Of a stretch of 34,960 bases of DNA, positions 12,692 to 20,206 are shown one piece after another. The stretch lies in assembly GCF_035978755.1 (NCBI RefSeq), contig NZ_CP108418.1, positions 1-34,960 of the forward strand, in the 5' to 3' direction. The notes beneath the pieces were generated by a model that saw only the letters and a list, made by a program, of their open reading frames with translations, was not told the origin of the DNA and did not search any database. Source of the stretch: Streptomyces sp. NBC_01298 (GTDB lineage Bacteria > Actinomycetota > Actinomycetes > Streptomycetales > Streptomycetaceae). The first letter of the stretch is position 1. Every line of letters starts with the position of its first letter. The position numbers were made by a program, and so were the translations under genes.

Positions 12692-14743
12692 CGCGTAGCG
12701 GGTGTGTGGCGAGGCGCCCAAGGCCTCGATGAGGCCCTGTTCGGTCCAGCCCTTGAGCCACCCGCCAACGGTCGTGGCGGAGGCGCCGATCGCGTCGGCG
12801 ACGGCGGCCCGCTTGATGCCCTCGGGTCCGGCCTGCCGGATGAGCGCGAGCGCCTGGGCCCGCCTCGGGTCGGCCGACGCCGGGCCCGCCGGGGCCGGGG
12901 CCGCGGCTTCGAGCCAGGAGTCGAGCACCCTCCAGTCAGTCGGGTGCACGGCAGAGGCCGGCGGCGCGGGCGCGGTCTTCACAGCGGCGCCCCGGCTGCG
13001 GAGCGCGCGCACCATGTCCTGCACTGCGGCCATCTCGCTGCCGTCCAACCACAGCGAGCGCAGCGTCGTGAACTTGCCGCCGCGGCGCAGGATCCCGGAG
13101 CCGCGCTGGTTCTCGTCCAGGAGGTGCGTGGACCAGCCCCGCCCAGCGGCGCCCTTGCCGAGGATGGTGTTCGACTCGTCCGCGTCCATCGTGTACATGC
13201 ACCAGCGCCACACGACGTTGCCGGTGATCTGCTTGGGCAGGACGGTCGTGTCGTTGAGCTGGGTGGCCAGGACGAGGATGATCCCGAAGGCCAGACCGCG
13301 CTGGGCGAGGTCCGCGAGGTGCCGGGTGATCGCAGCGCCGTGCTTCGAGTCGCCGGTGAAGACGGACACCTCGTCCACGACTACGACTTCGAGGGTCAGG
13401 CCCTCGCTGCCGACGAGGTCGGGGCGCTCCGCGAGGGACTCGATGCCGAGGGTGGCCATGCGGCCGGCGCGGCTGCCCATCTCCGCGACCAGCGCGGCGA
13501 GCTTGTTCTTCAGCTGCTCCGCCCGGGTCTTGGGCTCGAAGATGTGCGTGTCCACCAACCCCGCCCACCGGTTCTGCCCCGGGTGCTTGCCGTCCGCCAG
13601 GTGCAGGCGGACCCGGGGGTCGAGGAGGCATCCGGCGATGATCAGGCGCAGGGCGGCGCCCTTGCCGGAGCGGGTGGAACCGCCCAGGAGCAGCGAGACG
13701 TCCTGAAGCCGCAGGTAGAGCAGGCGGCCGAACACGTCGATCGCGACCGGGATCCCGACCTTCCACACGTCGACGTCGGCCAGCATCTCGGCGGTGCAGA
13801 GGCGGACCTGCGCGAGCGGGTCGACGTCGAAGCCGATCAGCCGGACGGTCTTGCCGTCCGCGCCGGGCACCGGCTCGACGTGCAGGCGGGCCATGTCGAG
13901 CCCGAGTTCACCCGCGACCTTCGAGCGGGCCTTGAGCACGTCGGCGAACTCGGCGCCGGTGGAGTCGGGGAGCCGTACGACGGCCGACCACTCGCCGGGC
14001 TTGACCACGGGCCGCTCCAGGAGCACGACCTTGCGGCCTGTGGGGATCACCTTGCAGGCGGCCATGGCCTCGGAGATCGCCAGGATCAGCGGCTCCGGGT
14101 CCGGGTCCGCCTCGGCCCCGCCCACGGTCGGCGGGTTCAGCGGCTGGGCGGGGATGAGCAGTTCGCCGGCGGACGGCGCAGCCGGAACGGTCGGGATGAC
14201 GAGGGGGGTCTCGGCGATCAGCTCGGCCGGGACCGCGCGGGTCGTCAGCACGAAGGGCTTCGGGCCGCGCGTCCAGGAGCCGACGGCGCCCAGCATCGCG
14301 GCGGCCGGGGCCGCCCACCACGTGGTCGTCGCCGAGAGCGTGACGATTCCAGCGGCCGGGGCCGCGAGGATCGCGCAGCGTGCGGCGGCGATGCGGTGGC
14401 GGCGGTGGCGGACCTGACCGGGGTCGAGGTTGGGCACGTCGAACTCGCCGAGCGCGCGCAGTGCCTTGCTGTGCCGCTCGGCCTCGAACTTCGCGCCCTT
14501 GAGCCGGGCCTTGGCCGAGGGGGTCAGGCCCCCGTCCTCCTCGGCGATCCGCGTGTACTTCTCGACGGTCTTGAACGCCTTGCGGGCCAGGCGGCGGTGT
14601 TCCTCCACCTGCTCCTGGTGGGCCTCGGCGCGGGCCTTGACGATCCGGCGCAGCAACTCTTCGTTGGAGACGGTGTGCGCGCCCGCCCAGTGGGCGAGGT
14701 AGATCGACAGGTGGCGTGCTCCTGAGCGGGTGCGGGCGATCAT
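12671..14743 (-). CDS. tra: FtsK/SpoIIIE-type conjugative DNA translocase Tra (690 aa)
   Basis: Hexameric ATPase expected to pump double-stranded plasmid DNA from donor to recipient hyphae at the membrane. The N-terminal ~110 residues are charged and helical. Residues ~118-155 hold one or two hydrophobic membrane segments. The motor domain has Walker A GGSTRSGKG (354-362) and Walker B VVVVDE (453-458), with the family segment IILVLATQ at ~488-495. Residues ~626-690 form a winged-helix domain (RRAQALALIRQAGPEGIKRA, ASATTVGGWLKGW) like the one that reads the clt repeats in TraB proteins. The ATG at 14,743 overlaps the upstream stop (ATGA). It is the third gene of the spd-tra operon facing the GntR regulator. 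The length is in the usual range for Tra of pIJ101/pSN22-type plasmids. Confidence 0.93.
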   Translation of the reverse strand: MIARTRSGARHLSIYLAHWAGAHTVSNEELLRRIVKARAEAHQEQVEEHRRLARKAFKTVEKYTRIAEEDGGLTPSAKARLKGAKFEAERHSKALRALGEFDVPNLDPGQVRHRRHRIAAARCAILAAPAAGIVTLSATTTWWAAPAAAMLGAVGSWTRGPKPFVLTTRAVPAELIAETPLVIPTVPAAPSAGELLIPAQPLNPPTVGGAEADPDPEPLILAISEAMAACKVIPTGRKVVLLERPVVKPGEWSAVVRLPDSTGAEFADVLKARSKVAGELGLDMARLHVEPVPGADGKTVRLIGFDVDPLAQVRLCTAEMLADVDVWKVGIPVAIDVFGRLLYLRLQDVSLLLGGSTRSGKGAALRLIIAGCLLDPRVRLHLADGKHPGQNRWAGLVDTHIFEPKTRAEQLKNKLAALVAEMGSRAGRMATLGIESLAERPDLVGSEGLTLEVVVVDEVSVFTGDSKHGAAITRHLADLAQRGLAFGIILVLATQLNDTTVLPKQITGNVVWRWCMYTMDADESNTILGKGAAGRGWSTHLLDENQRGSGILRRGGKFTTLRSLWLDGSEMAAVQDMVRALRSRGAAVKTAPAPPASAVHPTDWRVLDSWLEAAAPAPAGPASADPRRAQALALIRQAGPEGIKRAAVADAIGASATTVGGWLKGWTEQGLIEALGASPHTRYAATDGRQ

Positions 14744-15264
14744 CCGATCAGCACCTCCCCGACCCAGGACACGAGCGGGACGAAGATCATGCTGGCCCAG
14801 CCGCCGATCGCGACGGTGATCCCCCAGGTGGCGCCGGTGATGCCTCCGGAGAGAGCGAGGGCACGCTCGCCCCAGCCCTTGGCGAACCAGATGAACAGGG
14901 CAAGGCCGACGACGAGGATCAGGGCGATCCAGGATCCGGAGTAGGTGAGGACCTCGTTGGCGGAGATCGGGACCGCTCCGGCCCCGGACTGGCCGATCCC
15001 CGCGTCCCCGACCGTGGCGCCGAGCTTGTTGCCGGTGCCGGTGAAGCCGCCGGAGATCTTGCCCAGGAGCCCGCCGGTGACGGCCGAGGCGAGGACCATC
15101 GTCATGAAGGATCCGGCCCACGGGAGCCAGACCTTGCGCTTCTTCAGCGCCTTCAAGGACCGGCCCCGCGAGTAGTAGATGCTCATCGCGGTCACGCACA
15201 GCAGGAAGAAGCCGAAGGCCGAACCGGCGCGGGTGACGACGTGGGTGATGGTGATCAGCTCCAT
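14740..15264 (-). CDS. Spd-like integral membrane protein (174 aa)
   Basis: Probable partner of Tra in plasmid transfer or spread. Four membrane helices are predicted: residues ~6-30 (AGSAFGFFLLCVTAMSIYY), ~44-70 (LPWAGSFMTMVLASAVTGGLLG), ~108-130 (IALILVVGLALFIWF) and ~136-170. A basic SRGRSLKALKKRK loop follows helix 1, probably cytoplasmic. The ATG at 15,264 shares one base with the upstream stop (TGATG), and its own stop overlaps tra (ATGA), so the three genes are one translationally coupled operon. No specific family is certain; the assignment rests on topology and on its place next to tra. Confidence 0.8.
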   Translation of the reverse strand: MELITITHVVTRAGSAFGFFLLCVTAMSIYYSRGRSLKALKKRKVWLPWAGSFMTMVLASAVTGGLLGKISGGFTGTGNKLGATVGDAGIGQSGAGAVPISANEVLTYSGSWIALILVVGLALFIWFAKGWGERALALSGGITGATWGITVAIGGWASMIFVPLVSWVGEVLIG

Positions 15265-15635
15265 CAGGCACCCACGATCCAGGCCGCGATCAAGCTGCGG
15301 GTCGGCTCGGAGATCAGCGTCCCGCCAACGGCGGAGAGCAGGAGCACGGCAGACAGCCAGCGACGGATCTTCCCGCCGGTCGCCATGCCGATCGCGCAGA
15401 CCATCGACGTGACGAACATCGTGCTGAACGCGGTGTCGACAGAGACGTTCGCGCTGATCGGGGTGGCGACCCAGTCCGCCCACGCGAAGGCCGGCGCGGT
15501 CGCGATGCCGATCACGGTCAAGGTGCGGACCGGGCGTACCGCCCGGATCGCGGCCCGGACGCGGTCCCAGTCGACCGCGTTCGCGTCGGCCGGGTCCAGG
15601 TCAGGAATGTGGTCCAAGTTCTCAGGCACCGCCAC
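15264..15635 (-). CDS. Small membrane protein, first gene of the spd-tra operon (123 aa)
   Basis: Three hydrophobic segments (about residues 38-58, 66-86 and 92-108) follow a soluble, acidic N terminus (VPENLDHIPDLDPADANAVD). It is probably an inner-membrane Spd-type protein working with the next two gene products. The GTG at 15,635 is chosen because GAGGGGGG lies 7 bases upstream. Transcription starts in the 155-bp intergenic region carrying CTAG-centred palindromes, so repression by the divergent GntR protein is likely. There is no catalytic motif. Confidence 0.78.
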   Translation of the reverse strand: MAVPENLDHIPDLDPADANAVDWDRVRAAIRAVRPVRTLTVIGIATAPAFAWADWVATPISANVSVDTAFSTMFVTSMVCAIGMATGGKIRRWLSAVLLLSAVGGTLISEPTRSLIAAWIVGA

Positions 15636-15650
15636 GGCGAAGCCCCCCTC

Positions 15651-15761
15651 GTACTCAGCAAGTTGACTGCCACTCAGTGGTGTCTAGGTGGCTGAGTACA
15701 AGGTGTCCTAGGACACTAGGCACTGTCAAGTGTCTACGGCTAACCTGGTGTCTAGGACACC
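15651..15761. promoter_or_regulatory. Operator region between the spd-tra operon and the GntR gene
   Basis: GTGTCCTAGGACAC (15,703-15,716) is a perfect palindrome. GGTGTCTAGGACACC (15,747-15,761) is a near-perfect second copy, and half-sites GTGTCTA lie at 15,680-15,687 and 15,730-15,736. Separately, GTACTCAGC (15,651-15,659) and GCTGAGTAC (15,691-15,699) are inverted copies, with CCACTCAGTGG (15,670-15,680) between them. The region separates divergent genes, one of which encodes a HutC-type regulator, so these are its likely binding sites. I could not pick clear -35/-10 elements. Confidence 0.75.
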
Positions 15762-15790
15762 AAGTCACTTACGGGAAGCAGGGCCTTCAC

Positions 15791-16540
15791 ATGCCAGAGC
15801 TGCGGCGCGCCGACGCCCCATACGCACAGGTCGCTCAGTACTACCGGGACCAAGTCCACGGCAGGCAGCTCCTCCCCGGGGACTTCGTCCCGTCCGTCCG
15901 CGACATCGCGGCGCAGTGGGGCATCAGCAAGGCCACCGCCGAGAAGGCACTGGCCGTGCTGCGGTCCGAGGGTCTCCTGATCGCCGTCCCCGGGGTCGGC
16001 ACGAAGGTGGCCACCACCCTCCCGACCGTCCAGCTCGGCGGCGAGCGCGTCCGCCGGATGCTCACCACCGGACGCGCCACTCGCCCCGGCGAGACCTCCA
16101 GCCTGATCTCCTCCGAGCTGGCCCCCGCAGACGACGCCGCAGCCGAGTTCCTGGGAATCGAGCCGGGTGCACCCGCGCTCCGCCGTCGCCGGCGCTTCAG
16201 CAACGAGGACGGCGTCGTGCTCGCGGTCTCCACCTCATGGCTCCGCGCCGAAGTCGCCCAGCACATCCCCGCACTGCTCGAAACGGCCCCCATCCCCGGC
16301 GGAACGATCGGCGCAGTCCGCGACGTGCTCGGCCGACAGCCCGGCGCCGAACAGACCGCGCTCCTCGCCCGGCTCGCGAGCGCCGACGAAGCCGAGCTCC
16401 TCGGCCTCGATCTCCCCGAGGCCGTGATGGTGACCGAGACCCGCATCTCCGACGAGGACGGAGAGCCCATCGAGCTGGGCCAGGACGTCATCGCTCCGAA
16501 CCAGAAGTACGTCACCGGCACCGACCTGAGCCTGCTCTGA
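15791..16540 (+). CDS. GntR/HutC-family transcriptional regulator (249 aa), KorSA/TraR-like
   Basis: Likely represses its own gene and the spd-tra operon, preventing the toxic effect of unregulated tra, as KorSA or TraR does in related Streptomyces elements. Residues ~8-72 form the GntR winged helix (YYRDQVHGRQLLPGDFVPSV, then IAAQWGISKATAEKALAVLR, then GLLIAVPGVGT). Residues ~95-245 form a UTRA-type effector domain (FLGIEPGAPALRRRRRFSNE, VTETRISDEDGEPI). The ATG at 15,791 is preferred because the HutC pattern begins a few residues later and the upstream frame runs through the operator DNA; the ribosome binding site (GCAGGG) is modest. It is one of only three plus-strand genes per unit, and is followed by a 47-aa ORF overlapping by one base. 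The ligand, if any, is unknown. Confidence 0.92.
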   Translation: MPELRRADAPYAQVAQYYRDQVHGRQLLPGDFVPSVRDIAAQWGISKATAEKALAVLRSEGLLIAVPGVGTKVATTLPTVQLGGERVRRMLTTGRATRPGETSSLISSELAPADDAAAEFLGIEPGAPALRRRRRFSNEDGVVLAVSTSWLRAEVAQHIPALLETAPIPGGTIGAVRDVLGRQPGAEQTALLARLASADEAELLGLDLPEAVMVTETRISDEDGEPIELGQDVIAPNQKYVTGTDLSLL

Positions 16541-16683
16541 TGCCCGCTGACGACGAGTACTTCATGATCGCCGAGTCACAGCTTGAACGGCTCCTCACCA
16601 AGCGCCGCGAGGGCACCTTGACCCTGGACGAAGAACGCACCCTGATCGCCGCGCAGGACGCGATCACCCACCCAAGGCCCTGA
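16540..16683 (+). CDS. Small hypothetical protein coupled to the GntR regulator (47 aa)
   Basis: Its ATG shares one base with the regulator's stop (TGATG), so it is co-translated with it, and a terminator follows within 20 bp. The product starts MPADDEYFMIAESQLERLLT and is acidic at the start, then an amphipathic helix with Lys/Arg (KRREGTLTLDEERTLIAAQD). Function is unknown. The constant pairing suggests a modifier of the regulator or simply a conserved short gene. No metal site or membrane segment. Confidence 0.65.
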   Translation: MPADDEYFMIAESQLERLLTKRREGTLTLDEERTLIAAQDAITHPRP

Positions 16684-16700
16684 GCCCTACAGCCCCGAGA

Positions 16701-16730
16701 GCCCCCACCGGATCCACATCCGGCGGGGGC
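16701..16730 (+). terminator. Terminator of the GntR operon
   Basis: GCCCCCACCGGAT (16,701-16,713) pairs with 16,718-16,730 with a single A/C mismatch and a 4-nt loop, followed by TTCGTCGT. It lies 17 bases after the 47-aa gene stop. Confidence 0.8.
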
Positions 16731-16879
16731 TTCGTCGTATCCCGTCCCCCGTCCCGGCCTTCACCGACGCTCCGCGCCGGTACCGCAAGGGGCTCTGCCC
16801 CCTGCACCCCCGGCCACATCCAGAGGGGCGGGGGGCCCGGTTTTCGGCTGCGGGTCTCAGGTGGTTGGGGTCTCGGGTC

Positions 16880-17096
16880 GCGGGGGGTTCCCTCCGGAGA
16901 GACGGCACCAAAGGCCAGCACACCGGCCGCCGGGGCGGGAGCCCCAAGCCCGGCCAGGACTTTTCGCGAGCCCTGAACGGGCCGCGAAAACTCCCGTCCG
17001 GGTCGCCCGCCCCAGGGGGCGGACGAGGCCTCCCACCCCGACGACCGGCGCGCTCTGGAGCTACGCTCTGCCGCCTCTCCGGAGGGAACCCCCCGC
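16880..17096. repeat. Distant 28-bp inverted repeat (27/28) enclosing further hairpins
   Basis: 16,880-16,901 and 17,075-17,096 are perfect 22-bp inverted copies (core GGTTCCCTCCGGAGAG). After one mismatch, five more bases pair (to 16,907 and from 17,069). Inside, TTTTCGCG (16,961-16,968) pairs with CGCGAAAA (16,983-16,990), with an adjacent GCCC/GGGC pair. No gene lies between. The ~217-bp folded region could be a single-strand origin or recombination or transfer site, or the scar of a small inverted-repeat element. Confidence 0.65.
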
Positions 17097-17126
17097 TCTG
17101 GCCCGGACTCTGGCGCGGGCGCCGGC

Positions 17127-17705
17127 CTACTCGCCGCTGTCGGCCGCGGGCACGCCCGTCTTCCTCTCCCAGTACTTCAACCGCTTGTCCCAGTCCGGGG
17201 CCTGGGCCTCGCCGTCCGGGCCGATCCCGTACGCGGCCAGCCGATCCCCTATCTCCGCGTCCTCCCACAGCGGCAGCGTGCCGCGCTCGGCGCGCGGTTC
17301 GGGAAGAGGAAGAGCTGCATCGTCGGCGGCCGGGGCCGGCGGCGGGACGTCGACGGACGTGTGCGCGACCGCGTCGGCGAGGAACAGGACGGCCTGGCGT
17401 TCCTCCACCGCACGGCGAACCGGGTCCGGAACCGGCAACGGCACCCGCACAGACCCCGTTTCGACAACAGGCGAAATGACGGTTCCGCCTGTTGTCGAAA
17501 CGGATTCGCCTGTTGTCGAAACGGGTCGTGCGTCGGCCAGGGCGTTCGCGATCAGGCGGGCGTCGCGGCGGGACCGGTACGCGTACTCCTTGTGCGTGCG
17601 GGTGCAGTAGTCCTTGGAACGGCCGACGCCGGACTGCCGGATCTGCCCGCCGCACCAGCCGCAGAGCTTGGCGCCCGCGCTGTCCTTCGGGGTCTCGTAC
17701 GTCAT
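17127..17705 (-). CDS. Zinc-finger-like hypothetical protein spanning the unit junction (192 aa)
   Basis: Complete copy, crossing the 17,480/17,481 boundary. Function unknown. The N-terminal finger has C15-x2-C18-x15-C34-x3-H38 followed by a basic stretch (EYAYRSRRDAR), matching the upstream 63-aa protein in ligand spacing. Residues 61-85 are a low-complexity region (PVSTTGESVSTTGGTVISPV) encoded by an 18-bp DNA repeat present twice direct and once inverted. A helical segment (DPVRRAVEERQAVLFLADAV) and a C-terminal tail (DWDKRLKYWERKTGVPA) follow. The ATG at 17,705 overlaps the 63-aa gene's stop (ATGA) and has GCCGAG just before it. Longer in-frame starts exist but are Pro/Ala/Arg-rich and unlikely. 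A nucleic-acid-binding role is possible, not shown. Confidence 0.72.
   Translation of the reverse strand: MTYETPKDSAGAKLCGWCGGQIRQSGVGRSKDYCTRTHKEYAYRSRRDARLIANALADARPVSTTGESVSTTGGTVISPVVETGSVRVPLPVPDPVRRAVEERQAVLFLADAVAHTSVDVPPPAPAADDAALPLPEPRAERGTLPLWEDAEIGDRLAAYGIGPDGEAQAPDWDKRLKYWERKTGVPAADSGE
17456..17524. repeat. 18-bp repeat, one inverted and two direct copies, inside the 192-aa gene
   Basis: CGCCTGTTGTCGAAACGG at 17,486-17,503 and 17,507-17,524 (21-bp step, keeping the reading frame), and its exact complement at 17,456-17,473. The inverted copy and the second direct copy match over 21 bases. The unit boundary 17,480/17,481 falls between them. Partial sets lie at 6-44 and 34,936-34,953. 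Confidence 0.8.
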
Positions 17706-17893
17706 CTCGGCCACCCCACGGCCTGGAGCGCGACCTCGGCCGCTCCCTGCATCCGCCGCTGCGTCCGCCGGCTCTCGTAGGCCCGCTGGCGGTGGCTCTG
17801 CTTGCAGTACCGGCGCGGGGTCCGCGTAGCGGCCTGGCTTACCGCGGTGCCGCACCACTCGCACGGGAGCGAGGACTCGCTGTGCTCTGTCAT
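17702..17893 (-). CDS. Small zinc-finger-like protein (63 aa), second copy
   Basis: Same gene as at 222-413, here upstream of the intact 192-aa partner, so the coupled two-gene arrangement with ATGA overlap is seen complete only at this copy. Ligands C11, C14, C30 and H34 are unchanged. Confidence 0.65.
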   Translation of the reverse strand: MTEHSESSLPCEWCGTAVSQAATRTPRRYCKQSHRQRAYESRRTQRRMQGAAEVALQAVGWPR

Positions 17894-18106
17894 GCGCCGA
17901 CCGTACCGGGGTAGGCGTCGCGGAAGGGCCCGGACGGCCCTGGGGCGGGGGGCTCGGATTGGCTTGCCTGGCTTGTCAGCCCAGGTCAGGACTTGCCGGA
18001 CGTCTTACCGGGGCTCGGCAGGTCGGCAAGCTGATGGGCAGGCCGGCTGCGGCAGGCGGCAGGCCGCCCGGGCGTGCGGGCAAGCCACGGGCAGGCCGCG
18101 GGTAAG

Positions 18107-18358
18107 TCAGGGTGCGTCGGGGTGGCGTCCGACGAGGCGGGTGAGGAGCTCGATGATCTGGGCCTGGTTCCGGTCGATCTTGTCGCTGAGTGCCGACACC
18201 TCGGCCCGCAGGTCGTCCCGGACGCCGGTGACGGCCGTCTCCAGGCTCATCATCCGGTTGTCGATGCCCGCGATGTCGCCGCGCAGGATCTGGAGGTTGT
18301 TCTCGTAGCGGCGGGTCAGAGCTGCGATCTCGCCCTGCGCGATCTCGTCCTGGGGCAT
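18107..18358 (-). CDS. Small coiled-coil hypothetical protein (83 aa), second copy
   Basis: Same 83-residue heptad-patterned protein as at 627-878, with the same GAGGA-preceded ATG. Confidence 0.7.
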   Translation of the reverse strand: MPQDEIAQGEIAALTRRYENNLQILRGDIAGIDNRMMSLETAVTGVRDDLRAEVSALSDKIDRNQAQIIELLTRLVGRHPDAP

Positions 18359-18454
18359 GGGGGTCCTCGTCTTCCGGGTCCGTCCAGTATCCCGCGCCCC
18401 GGGGGCCGGGGGCCACGATGCCCGGAAAAGGGCCCGGACCCCGGGGGCCCGTCC

Positions 18455-18716
18455 TGATGTGGCTGATGCGTCAGCGCAGGTCAGGGTGCGTCCGTGATGT
18501 GGCGGAGCCGACCACATCGCCACATCACGGTCCGGGCCCCCGCCACATCATCGACGCACCGTGACCACACGCGGACGCATCGGAACCACATCACGACGGG
18601 CGGCCAGCCGACCTGCCGCATGGTTACCGGTTACAGGCCCCGTCGACGCAGGTCCGCGCGCAGCTCAAGCCCACCGGGCGGCGCTTGCCCGGCCTGTAAC
18701 CGGTAACCGGTAACCG
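18455..18716. repeat. TGATGTGG cluster and GGTTACC inverted repeat, second copy
   Basis: Repeats the arrays of 975-1,113 (here 18,455-18,593) and 1,142-1,236 (here 18,622-18,716) without visible change. Confidence 0.55.
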
Positions 18717-18786
18717 TCGGCGGTGTACGTCATCTCCGCGGCGCGTGCGTCACGGACTTCACGTACAGGAACTGCACCGCGCCGGC

Positions 18787-19002
18787 CTAGTAGCCGTTGT
18801 CCGGCGGGCAGTCGGGGCACACGTCGGTCTGGTGGTACGGCGTCGGGCGGCAGAACTGCCAGCCTGCTTCCCTGGCCCGGATGTGAATGCCCGGGGCCTC
18901 GGTCTCGGCCTGGCCGTCGTGGAAGACCGCGGTGCACTCGTCCTGGTCGCAGGTCATGGTGCCGATGGGGCGGGTGCCGAGTCCGGTGTACGTCACGGTC
19001 AT
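18787..19002 (-). CDS. Small zinc-ribbon-like hypothetical protein (71 aa), second copy
   Basis: Same protein as at 1,307-1,522. C18, C23, C51, C62 and C65 are retained, with the same GGGAGGA ribosome binding site. Confidence 0.72.
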   Translation of the reverse strand: MTVTYTGLGTRPIGTMTCDQDECTAVFHDGQAETEAPGIHIRAREAGWQFCRPTPYHQTDVCPDCPPDNGY

Positions 19003-19060
19003 GCGCTCATCCTCCCGAGCTGTCGAAAGTTTCTCTACTGGATCAAGGCGCCTGCGGCGC

Positions 19061-19235
19061 GCGGTCCGCCCGCCGGCGGACCGCTCCTGTCTGCGCCCCG
19101 CGGCTCCGCCCACGGGCCGACCGCCTCGGCGACGGTTCCTTCCCTCCTTCCTTCCCAGCGGGAAAGACCCCGGGCTCGGCCGTGCAGGACGGGCGCCGGG
19201 TCTTCAGCCACGGAGGGAAGGAAGGAAGGAAGGAA
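19061..19235. repeat. GC hairpin and (GGAA)n stem-loop, second copy
   Basis: Repeats the hairpin of 1,581-1,604 (19,061-19,084) and the long stem-loop of 1,656-1,755 (19,136-19,235). Confidence 0.55.
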
Positions 19236-19343
19236 GCCAACCGGCGTTCTTCCCGGCCTGGCTCGCCGTGTACGTCAGTGACCCCGCCTGTACGTCTGCG
19301 AGATGACGTACGTACGTGAACGAGGGCCAGGAGCACGGGCTGC

Positions 19344-19517
19344 TCAGTCGTCGTCTTCCCACTCCTCGGCGATGCACTGTCCGCACATGCCGTACGGGGC
19401 GGTGTCCGCGATCCTCTGGCCGCAGCGGCAGCGCAGGACGTCGTCGTCGGCCTCGTCGGTTGTCGAGTCGGCCGCGAGGACGCGGGCCTGCGTCTCGCCG
19501 CAGGGGTCCGTGGTCAC
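19344..19517 (-). CDS. Very small zinc-ribbon-like protein (57 aa), second copy
   Basis: Same GTG-started, GTGA-coupled gene as at 1,864-2,037, with the CRCGQ and CGQC pairs. Confidence 0.65.
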   Translation of the reverse strand: MTTDPCGETQARVLAADSTTDEADDDVLRCRCGQRIADTAPYGMCGQCIAEEWEDDD

Positions 19518-20002
19518 GACAGCGGGGGGAGCGGGATCGCGATGGACGCGACGATGCCGTCCATGGCGTCGTTGAGGACCGCCTCACGCTCGCCGGGCTT
19601 CATCGCGGTGAGCACCGTGGTGGCGCCCTTGGCGTCGAGGGAGAACGCCGCAGCGTCCGGGCCGGCCCCTGGTACGCGGGGCAGCTTGACGCGCCGCAGG
19701 GCCTTGCGCGAGGGCGGGCTGATGGCCGGGCCGCCGTTGGGGCCGAACAGCTCCAGCGCGGTGTCCGGGATCGAAGCGCCCAAGGTCACCCAGCGGTTGA
19801 GGGTGCCGATCACCCAGGTGGTGAACAGCCGCCCGAAGTCATCGGTGAGCGTCACGGACACCTCGGTGATCAGGCGGTCCTGGCACGGCAGGCACCGGTC
19901 CAGCCCCGCGGCAACCAGCTTGTCGCAGCGCTCGGAGTGCCAGGAGTCCTCATCCTCCGGCAGCTGGTGAACGCCGTCCTTCTCGCACATCTGCGTCGTC
20001 AT
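19514..20002 (-). CDS. Hypothetical protein with N-terminal Cys/His cluster (162 aa), second copy
   Basis: Same protein as at 2,034-2,522, with the same start choice and the same coupling to the 57-aa gene. Confidence 0.68.
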   Translation of the reverse strand: MTTQMCEKDGVHQLPEDEDSWHSERCDKLVAAGLDRCLPCQDRLITEVSVTLTDDFGRLFTTWVIGTLNRWVTLGASIPDTALELFGPNGGPAISPPSRKALRRVKLPRVPGAGPDAAAFSLDAKGATTVLTAMKPGEREAVLNDAMDGIVASIAIPLPPLS

Positions 20003-20051
20003 GCCCGAGACGGTAGCGACACCCCTCACCGAACAGCCTTCGAACGCCCAC

Positions 20052-20178
20052 ACCTAGGCATTCCTGATGAAGCCGGCGCGTCTGTCCGTGCCCTGCTAGC
20101 CGCTAGGTCCCTGGTCAGGGCGGGGCTCAGCCGCTAGAGCCCCTGCTAGACCTAGCACCCCCGCCCGCTAGGTCTAGC
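20052..20178. promoter_or_regulatory. CTAG-rich palindrome cluster, second copy
   Basis: Repeats 2,572-2,698, including both 12-bp inverted GCTAG sites (20,145-20,156 and 20,167-20,178). Confidence 0.6.
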
Positions 20179-20206
20179 GGGTGCGGCGACACGTCAGACT
20201 CTCCCT

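Larger units (their letters stand above)
1..17480. repeat. First unit of an exact head-to-tail tandem duplication (17,480 bp)
   Basis: The first unit ends at 17,480 and the sequence starting at 17,481 repeats that starting at 1. All genes, starts, stops and noncoding repeats recur at +17,480 with identical translations. The boundary falls inside a gene that is open across it, which is expected if a circle was opened at an arbitrary point and written out twice. I compared many lines by eye and saw no difference, but did not align every base. Confidence 0.95.

Noticed and set aside
12704..14725. A 673-codon plus-strand open frame opposite tra
   Set aside because: Antisense shadow: no domain, an implausible His/Glu/Gly-rich composition, and it covers the whole tra gene.
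16880..17096. Insertion sequence with terminal inverted repeats
   Set aside because: The enclosed ~160 bp has no transposase and no target duplication flanks the arms.
15264..17096. Integrative element (AICE) rather than a plasmid
   Set aside because: No integrase, excisionase or tRNA-derived attachment site anywhere in the unit, and the exact tandem repeat fits a circular plasmid.
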